From Prorocentrum cordatum (lineage: Eukaryota; Sar; Dinophyceae; Prorocentrales; Prorocentraceae): a DNA stretch of 22,500 bases. Shown here piece after piece: positions 16,801 through 22,500 of this stretch (position 1 is the stretch's first letter; every line of letters begins with the position of its first letter). Under the pieces are notes generated by a model that saw only the letters and a program-made list of their open reading frames with translations, was not told the origin of the DNA and did no database searches. Location: positions 111,632 through 134,131 of the forward strand of contig CAUYUJ010019372.1 in NCBI GenBank assembly GCA_963575745.1, in the 5' to 3' direction. The translations under genes and the position numbers were made by a program.

Positions 16801-17328
16801 ATGTTGGATATGCCCCCAGGGCGGCCTGGACACGTCAAAACACGTGGTTCCAGTTCGGGGCAATCACGTTTGATACCTCCGTGGGTGGCCTGGGCACAGG
16901 ACTCTTATGTTAGATACCCCCCTGGGTGGCCTGGCCACTTGAAAACACACGGCTCCAGCGCAAACCCACCATGTTAGATACCCCTCGGGGGTGGCCTGAA
17001 CATGTGAAAAGACGTGGTTCCAGCTCGGGGCCACCATGTTAGAGACACCCCTGAGTGGGCTGGACACGTGAAAACACGTGATTTCTGCTCGGGACCACCA
17101 CGTTCAATACCCCCGTCTGGTGGCCTGCAAATGTAAAAGTTCACGGCTCCAGCCCACCCAGGGGGGATATCCAACATGCGGTCGTCTGATGCGCCAGCGA
17201 CGGACAACCATGTTGGAGACCCCCCTGGCTGACCTGGTCACGTGAAAACAAGCATTCGCCTGAGACGTCCTCTGAATTCTGGCCCCCCACGAGGCCCCGG
17301 CTCGAGACATACCCCAACTCTGCAAAAC

Positions 17329-17355
17329 CAGCGCTTCGCTCGAGACATCCTCAAC

Positions 17356-17391
<36 letters not shown>

Positions 17392-17460
17392 TTTGTATAT
17401 GTATGCATATATATATATATATATATATATGTAACAGCGTTTCGCTCGAGACATCCTCAA
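17329..17460. repeat. (AT)n microsatellite between 26-bp direct repeats
   Basis: CAGCGCTTCGCTCGAGACAT… at 17329-17354 and the same with one change at 17435-17460 bracket an AT tract (17356-17430). The motif GCTCGAGACAT also occurs at 17299 and 15870. Confidence 0.9.
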
Positions 17461-18399
17461 ATCCCGCCAGCCCTCTGGGCGTAGGTGGTTTGAGGGGTTC
17501 CAGGGGAAGGGTTAATCCTTACGTCCTATGATTAAACGCCCCCACGTCCCCACCTAGCCGGCCGATAGCAGCCCCGCCATCCAAACTGTTAAAGAACAAT
17601 ACAAATTCAACGTTTGCCTCGCCAACATATCGTCGAATTGTCGGGAACCTTCTGACCCGGGTCAACCCAGACCCTGGTCAGCAGGAAACCAAAAACTGAA
17701 ATGCAAGAGCAAAAAAACTGCAACGCAGGTCTTCGCAAACCCGGGTCAGCCAGTATGTGCGGCCGCCTCGCGGCCACGAGCGGCTCCCTGACCCGGGTCA
17801 GCCAGAGGGGGCCTTCGCAGGATCCTGCAGGATCCGGTGCCCTGGCTGACCCCCGTCTGCATTGACCTCCGTCTCAAAGCTCCCGAAATTGAACATCGGT
17901 TCGGTGACCGGAAGCACGTGGTCGCGTCCTACCCATAAAAAAAAATACGCAATCAACGCTTTTCTCGTCAGTGGACTTTCTTGTCGTCGACGCTGCGAAA
18001 AGTGTAAAAAGAAGGGGACGCGGCGCACATCGCGCGCGGACGTCTGGCCAACCCTACGCGGGACCCCCCGTCCTACCTGTCAAGAAACACTGCAACGTCG
18101 ACGGTTTTCTTGCCAACATGTACTTTCACCTCGTCGGCGCTGCGAATCGCGTAGCGGGAATGGGACGTCCCGCGAATCCCACCAGCCCTTTGGGCGTGAG
18201 TGGTTTAGAGAGCCCGCTCTGTTCTCAACCCCCTTCTTCCCCTTCGGGGAGGGGTTTACCCCTCCCCCTACCCCCTCCCCCTGGGCCTGGAGAGGGCGCC
18301 CCGCGGGTCGTTGGAGGGGTCTTTTTTCGACTCCTGGGAGGGCTAAAAAACGACACCCCTCACGAGGATTCTGGCCCCGACGGGAGAGGCAGAAAAGTG
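17461..18399. other. no gene recognised; short dispersed repeats
   Basis: The palindrome-containing motif ACCCGGGTCA occurs at 17655-17664, 17739-17748 and 17791-17800, each followed by A/GCCAG or ACCCAG. A ~35-bp phrase (CCAGCCCT.TGGGCGT..GTGGTTT) occurs at about 17466 and 18181. CGCGGCGCACATCGCGCGCG at 18019 reappears near 20199 and 20264. Open frames on both strands are not recognisable. Confidence 0.5.
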
Positions 18400-18571
18400 C
18401 TCCCCTCTTCTTTGAAGCCAAAATCATTGATTTTACTACGGTTTTGGCCCCATTTTGGCCTGAGGGGGCAGCGCTAATTAAAGCTCCCCTCTTCTTACAA
18501 GCCAAAAGCATTGATTTTACTACGGTTTTGGCCCCATTTTGGCCTTCTGAAGGGGGCAACGCTAATTAAAG
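18400..18571. repeat. tandem pair of 84/88-bp units plus partial third
   Basis: Copies 18400-18483 and 18484-18571 both contain CATTGATTTTACTACGGTTT, GGCCCCATTTTGGCC and GCTAATTAAAGCTCCCCTCT. A third start (CTCCCCTCTCCTGTGATCGA) follows at 18572 and runs into the decamer array. A related block lies at 20563-20710. Confidence 0.92.
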
Positions 18572-18589
18572 CTCCCCTCTCCTGTGATC

Positions 18590-18740
18590 GATTTCCTCCA
18601 AGATGGCCCCAAGAAGCGCCCAGGAGGCACCAAGAGGCCCCAAGATGGCCCCAAGAGGCCCCCAGGAGGCCCCCAAGAGGATCCCAAACGGCCCAAAGAG
18701 GCCCCCCCGAGGCACCCAAGACGCCGAAAAGCCCATCAGG
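18590..18740. repeat. degenerate 10-11-bp tandem array
   Basis: Units of the form AGGCCCCAAG / ATGGCCCCAAG / AGGCCCCCAGG repeat about 13 times. On the minus strand this gives a low-complexity Gly/Leu/Ala/Trp frame, a side effect of the repeat. Confidence 0.85.
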
Positions 18741-18790
18741 ACGACCCTCTACTCGCCTGGGCGTCGTTTCTGGACGGGCAGGAGGAGGGG

Positions 18791-18978
18791 CCCGAACGAC
18801 TCACACCAGGACGAGGGGCCCGAACAACTCACACCACGAGAAGCCCGAACGACTCACACCAGGACGAAGAGCCCGAACGACTCACACCACGAAGAGCCCG
18901 AACGACTCACACCAGGAAGAAGGGCCCGAACGACTCACACCAGGACGAGAGCCCGAACGACTCAAACCACGAGGAGCG
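18791..18978. repeat. 28/25-bp alternating tandem array, 7 units
   Basis: Units begin CCCGAACGACTCACACCA at 18791, 18819, 18844, 18872, 18897, 18925 and 18952. Steps are 28, 25, 28, 25, 28, 27. The long form has CCAGGACGA and the short form CCACGA, so the true repeat is a 53-bp dimer. It is not called as coding. Confidence 0.92.
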
Positions 18979-19190
18979 CTTTCTCTCCCTCCTCCTCCGC
19001 CTCGTCCTTCTCCCGCTCCCACCACAAGGAGGATGTACAAGGAGGCGGGAGGAAGGAAAAACAGGGGAGATATGCGGGGGCAGGCGGAAACACGCCTGAA
19101 AAACACGACTGTCGGCATGCTTCGCTAGAGTTGCTGTTTTGAAATGGGCTGGTGGGGATACGCGAAGCGTGAAGAATTCCCAAGAGGCGT

Positions 19191-19740
19191 TTTCCTCTCC
19201 CTCCTCAGTTTCTCCCTCCCTCCCTCTCTCGCTCCCCTACTCTTCCTCTTCCTCTTCCTCCTTCTCCTCCTCTTCCTCCTCCCTCTCCTCCTCCTCCTCT
19301 CCTCCTCCTCCTCCTCCTCCTCCTCCTACCGCCTCCTCCGCCTCCTCCGCCTCCTCCTCCTCCTCCCTCCTCCTCCCCCTCCTCCTTCTCCTCCTCCCCT
19401 CCCTCCTCCTCCTCCTCCTCCTCCTCCTCCTCCTCCTCCTCCTCCTCCTCCCTCCTCCCCCTCCCCCCCTCCTCCTCCTCCTCCTCCTCCCCTCCTACCT
19501 CCTCCTCTCCTCCTCTTCCTCCCTCTCCTCCTCCTCCTCCTCCTCCTCCTCCTCCTCCTCGTCCTCCTCCTCCTCCTCCTCCTCCTCCTCCTCCTCCTCC
19601 TCCTCCTCCTCCTCCTCCTCCTCCTCCTCCCCTCCTCCTCCCCCTCTTCCCCCTCTTCCCCTCCTCCCCTCCTCCCCCTCCTCCCTCCTCCTCCTCGTCC
19701 TCCTCTTCCTCCTCGTCCTCCTCGTCCTCCTCCTCCTCTT
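19191..19740. repeat. pyrimidine tract, mainly (TCC)n
   Basis: About 550 bp almost entirely C and T on the given strand, with CCCT, TTCC and GTCC interruptions. Long poly-Ser/Leu/Pro open frames here are artefacts. Confidence 0.96.
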
Positions 19741-20058
19741 ACTATTCCTCTTATTATTCTTATTATTCTTCTTATTATTCCTCTTCTTCTTCCTTTTCTT
19801 ATGAATATTATTGGTAGTATTGTTTCTCTTCTGGTTATGCTTCTTCTTATTATCCTTAGTATTCTTCTTAGTATTATGATTACCATTATTATTGTTACTA
19901 TTATTATTGTTACTGTCAATATTCGTCTTATTGTTATGCTTCGTATTATTGCTCTTCTTCTTATTCTTATTATTATCATTATTCTAACCAGTATTCTTCT
20001 TTTTCTCCTTATCATTATTCTTCTTATCCTCGTTCGTCTTCTTATTATTATTATTCCT
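19741..20058. repeat. (TTA/TTC/ATT)n AT-rich trinucleotide tract
   Basis: The repeat switches abruptly from TCC to TTA/TTC/ATT-type units with triplet phase largely retained. The Ile/Leu-rich frames it encodes look hydrophobic only because of the triplet. Confidence 0.9.
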
Positions 20059-20143
20059 CCTCCTCCTCCTCCTCTTCCTCCTCCTCCTCCTCCTCCCACT
20101 CCTCCTCCTCCTCTTCCTCCTCCTCCTCCTCCTCCTCCTCCTC
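20059..20143. repeat. (TCC)n microsatellite, second block
   Basis: TCC resumes after the AT-rich tract and ends at CCATGCGCGG. Confidence 0.95.
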
Positions 20144-20169
20144 CATGCGCGGCAGGAGCGAAACGATTG

Positions 20170-20362
20170 GCGGTGCAACACGCGTGGCTGGAATAAGACG
20201 CGGCGCACTTCGCGCGCTGGACATGTTGTCACCGACGATGCAACATGAGAGGCCGGAGCGGGGCGCGGCGCACATCGCGCGCGGTTTTGCTTCTCGCTGG
20301 CGTTGCTCAGTACGCGGCATGAATGGGACGCAGCTCGCGTCGCGCGCTGAACCTCTAGCCGC
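20170..20362. repeat. three degenerate ~65-bp tandem units
   Basis: GGTGCAAC (20172), GATGCAAC (20237) and GCGTTGCT (20300) start units that each contain a GACGCGGCGCAC.TCGCGCGC-like core. The same core is found once at 18019-18038. An inverted pair CATGTTG/CAACATG lies within unit 1-2. Confidence 0.7.
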
Positions 20363-20562
20363 CCACCATAAAAGATGCACGACAGGCGTCGGACCCGACG
20401 CACTTGCTTCTTGTGTTGTGGGAGGGAGGGTGGGAATGGACGGAGCCCTCTGGCTCGCTCGAGCTGGCTAACTTGACTCCTCCCCCCACCCCCCCCCCCT
20501 GGACCTCGACGGGGGGTTCGGCGACGCGTTGGTCCTCGAGCGTCCAAAATAAGTTTCGGCGA

Positions 20563-20710
20563 GGAAGCCCAAATCATTGGTTTCACAATGGTTTTGACAC
20601 ATTTTGGCCTCCTGAGTGGGGGGGGCTAATTGAGCCCCCCCGACCTGTGATCGATCTCCTCCAAGATGGCCCCAAGAAGCGCCGAGGAGGCCCCAAGAGG
20701 CTCCGAGACG
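20563..20710. repeat. second copy of the 18.4-kb repeat family
   Basis: Shares AAATCATTG, CATTTTGGCCT, GGGGCTAATT, CCTGTGATCGAT, CTCCAAGATGGCCCCAAGAA and GAGGCCCCAAGAGG in the same order as 18420-18665, with only one unit instead of two. Confidence 0.88.
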
Positions 20711-20769
20711 GGAGAGGGCGCGTTTCACGGGCGCTTGCCTGGGGAACATTCGGCGGCGCGTTTCGAACC

Positions 20770-21035
20770 GACGAAGGGGTGGGCCCCCCCCAACACTCGG
20801 CGCCGTCGATCAAAACCAAGGGGGCTCCCCTCCCCCCCAACCCCCCCCCTCCCGACCCCCCCCCCAACCCCCCTCCCCCCCCTCCTCCCAGGGGGGGGGG
20901 TTCAACCCCCTCCCCCTCGGCGCCGGCGCCGGCGCTGGCGGCCGCCAGCAGCGCCAACGGCGGGGACGCAGCGACGTTGACCAGAGGCAGCCCAGGGGGG
21001 AGGGGTTGAACCCCCCCTCCCCTCCTGGCGCCGAA
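20770..21035. repeat. C- and G-homopolymer-rich region with short inverted repeats
   Basis: Runs of 6-9 Cs and Gs (20783, 20835-20900, 20995-21050). GGGAGGGGTTGAACCCCCC (near 20999-21017) and GGCGCTGGCGG…CCGCCAGCAGCGCC are self-complementary. No gene. Confidence 0.8.
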
Positions 21036-21140
21036 GGGGGGGGTGAAACCCGAAATGGGACGAATTACAACCGACTGGTCCCAATTCCAACCGTTCGGAG
21101 CGAAGTGCAACCAGAAACGGGACCAATTACATCCATGGGA
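21036..21140. repeat. short diverged duplication, period ~62
   Basis: GAAATGGGACGAATTAC at 21052 and GAAACGGGACCAATTAC at 21114 start two diverged units containing CAACC motifs. Confidence 0.6.
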
Positions 21141-21234
21141 TCTTCAGAAGTATTTCTTTCTTCTTCTCTAGAAGCATTTCTTTCTTCTTCAGGAGTATTC
21201 TTTCTTCATCGGAATTTTTTGTTTAACAAAAAAT
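21141..21234. repeat. ~24-bp TTTCTTTCTTC repeats and a 10-bp hairpin
   Basis: AGAAG[T/C]ATTTCTTTCTTCTTC starts at 21146 and 21170, with a shortened third unit near 21191. ATTTTTTGTT-T-AACAAAAAAT (21214-21234) is a perfect 10-bp hairpin with a 1-nt centre. Confidence 0.8.
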
Positions 21235-21240
21235 ACTTCT

Positions 21241-21516
21241 ATTCCTTAGGAGTCTTTAGGCTACCTTCGGATTCCTTCGGATCCTTTGGATTCCTTAAGA
21301 TCCTCGGGGTTCCTTAGGATTCCTTCGGATCCCTCGGAATTCCTCAGGATTCCTCCGGATTCCTTCAGGAATCCTTGGGAATCTTCACGAATCAAAAAGG
21401 ATCCTGAAATATCCTCAGGCCGACGGAGACATCCTTAGGCTGACGGATCCTTAGGGGTCCTTAGGAATCCGAAGGAGTCCCAAGGAATCTTCAGGGACCC
21501 TTAGGAATCCGAAGGC
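21241..21516. repeat. decamer array (TTCCTTCGGA-like) with orientation switch
   Basis: Variants of ATTCCTTCGG / ATCCTTAGG repeat about every 10 bp. Until about 21370 they read as TCCTTCGGA; after about 21440 the inverse TCCGAAGGA appears (TTAGGAATCCGAAGG twice). No coding signal. Confidence 0.88.
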
Positions 21517-21527
21517 CGCCACCGCCA

Positions 21528-22255
21528 CCGCCAGCTTTATTCAGAGATGCCTCTCGGCACGCTCCGCCCCCTCGTGGCTGGTTGGCACTTGGTTGGTGGT
21601 CTGGTTGGCTGGCTGGCTGGTTCTTTGGCTGGTTGGCTCGTTGGTTGGCTCGCTCGTTGGCTGGTTGGCTGGTTTGTTGCCTGCCTTGCTGGTTGGTTGT
21701 TTTGTTGGTTGGCCTACAGGCCTGCTCCGTCTCACATGCCGAGGGTCCCGCCCGCTCGCGGATTGCTTTTTTGCGCGCGGCCACCGCCAGCCTTATTCAG
21801 AGATGCCTCTCGGCACTCTCCGCCCCCTCGTGGCTGGTTGGCACTTGGTTGGTGGCCTGGTTGGCTGGCTGGCTGGTTCGTTGGCTGGTTGGTTGATTGG
21901 CTGGTTCGTTGGTTGGTTCGTTGGCTGGTTGGCTGGTTGGTTGGTTCGTTCCCTGATGGGCTTGTTGGTTGGCTTGTTGATTGGCCTACAGGCCTGCGCC
22001 TTCTCACATGCCGAGGGGCCCGCCCGCTCGCGGATTGTATTTTTGTGCGCCGCCAACGCCAGCCTTATTCAGAGATGCCTCTCGGCACTCTCCGCCCCCT
22101 CGTGGCTGGTTGGCACTTGGTTGGTGGCCTGGTTGGTTTGCTGGCTGGTTCGTTGGCTGGTTGGTTGGCCGGTTCGTTGGTTGGATCGTTGGCTGGTTGG
22201 CTGGTTGGTTGGTTCGTTCCCTGGTGGTTTGTTTGTTGGTTGTTGGTTGGGTGGC
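21528..22255. repeat. three tandem ~255-273-bp units with GGTT/GGCT core
   Basis: Units begin ACCGCCAGCTTTATTCAGAG (21528), ACCGCCAGCCTTATTCAG (21782) and AACGCCAGCCTTATTCAG (22055). Each holds GATGCCTCTCGGCAC, then a tetramer array of GGTT/GGCT/CGTT. The first two end GGCCTACAGGCCTGC…CACATGCCGAGG…CGCTCGCGGATTG; the third breaks at GGCCTACAGG (22252) and diverges. Minus-strand Asn/Gln/Pro/Thr-rich frames are repeat products. Confidence 0.93.
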
Positions 22256-22500
22256 CTACAGGTGTCTACAGGCTGCCTCGAGCGGCCCCCGAGTGCAGCG
22301 CACAGCGTGACGGCAGCTATCATACACAATTCTGCTTGCCTTCGGCCCCTCCTGCCACTGAGCTTGGGTGGCGTGTTCGAGGCCTCCTGGATGTTAGTTG
22401 CCATTTCGTGGCTCGTGCTGGTGATGACGACGGTGGCGACGGTGACGATGATGGCGATGCTGATGATGATGGGCGTGATGTTCTTGATGAAGATGCTGAT
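22069..22500 (-). other. minus-strand frame open across the right edge, doubtful
   Basis: The minus frame is open from the window edge to 22069. It begins with a hydrophobic stretch (ITPIIISIAIIVTVATVVIT) encoded by GAT/GGC-type triplets, passes an internal Met at 22404, and ends in the Asn/Gln/Pro/Thr repeat of the tandem units. The hydrophobic part could be a membrane segment or just ATC-type microsatellite. Not recognised; probably not a gene. Confidence 0.15.

Larger units (their letters stand above)
15637..17240. repeat. ~64-bp minisatellite array, about 22 units
   Basis: The unit contains GGTGGCCTGGACACG, TAAAAACACGTGGTGCCAGC and CCATGTTAGATACCCCCCTG. Unit starts measured at GTTAGAT are 16151, 16215, 16277, 16341, 16404, 16468, 16532, 16596 and 16661, giving 62-65 bp steps. 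Because 64 is not a multiple of three, open frames in it are not protein repeats. Two non-repeat spacers interrupt the array at 15841-16020 and 16689-16800. Confidence 0.95.

Noticed and set aside
15637-17240. CRISPR array
   Set aside because: Repeats and spacers do not alternate; whole ~64-bp units are similar, and the context is eukaryotic with no cas genes.
18449-18545. CCATTTTGGCC in the 84/88-bp repeat as a spliced-leader relict
   Set aside because: Only the 10-nt core matches; what follows (CTGAG or CTTCTGAAG) does not match TCAAG, both copies are inside a tandem repeat, and there is no attached gene.
19144-20196. 350-codon Ser/Leu/Pro/Ile frame on the plus strand and its minus-strand counterpart
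   Set aside because: Entirely encoded by TCC and TTA/ATT triplet repeats; hydrophobic segments follow from the triplet.
22370-22390. GTTCGAGGC as an RNA polymerase III B box of a tRNA or SINE
   Set aside because: No matching A box or cloverleaf could be placed upstream.

Overview
The window reads as nuclear DNA of a dinoflagellate. The evidence is (1) a relict of the dinoflagellate-specific 22-nt spliced leader (SL) fused to the 5' end of a LINE on the minus strand (12298-12334), (2) a decayed LINE of the type common in dinoflagellate genomes, with an RRM-like ORF1, an APE endonuclease and a reverse transcriptase, and (3) GC-rich, repeat-dominated sequence with almost no open coding sequence. 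Species cannot be fixed from the sequence; a Prorocentrum-like or Symbiodinium-like genome would fit. I see no bacterial operon, CRISPR array, tRNA or rRNA.

Layout. 1-4.4 kb: GC-rich DNA with CA microsatellites, two copies of a 184-bp interspersed repeat (878 and 4060), two fold-back repeats, and one weak protein-coding remnant (2658-3391). 4.4-7.1 kb: strong fold-back structures. They include a 150-bp nested hairpin (4399-4548) with a perfect 28-bp core, a 164-bp hairpin (5431-5594) framed by 41-bp direct repeats, and a smaller one at 6922-6992. 7.4-7.7 kb: TCC/TCG microsatellite. 8.48-12.33 kb: the LINE, antisense to the given strand, broken by many frameshifts. 12.3-14.1 kb: GGA and TCG microsatellites around a 191-bp element with 38-bp terminal inverted repeats. 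14.9-17.3 kb: a tandem duplication of a ~345-bp unit, then a ~64-bp minisatellite array of about 22 units with higher-order structure, ending in an AT microsatellite. 17.5-19.0 kb: more tandem families (84-88 bp, ~10-11 bp, 28/25 bp). 19.2-20.1 kb: a nearly pure pyrimidine tract of almost 1 kb. 20.2-22.5 kb: further degenerate tandem repeats, a second copy of the 18.4-kb repeat family, C/G homopolymers, a decamer array, and three ~260-bp units rich in GGTT/GGCT.

Nothing here forms a working multi-gene system. The one element with recognisable biology is the LINE. Its 5' end carries one full-length SL relict directly followed by a truncated SL relict, which implies repeated trans-splicing and reverse transcription (mRNA recycling) of the element. 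The long open frames elsewhere are mostly by-products of trinucleotide or minisatellite repeats and are not annotated as genes.
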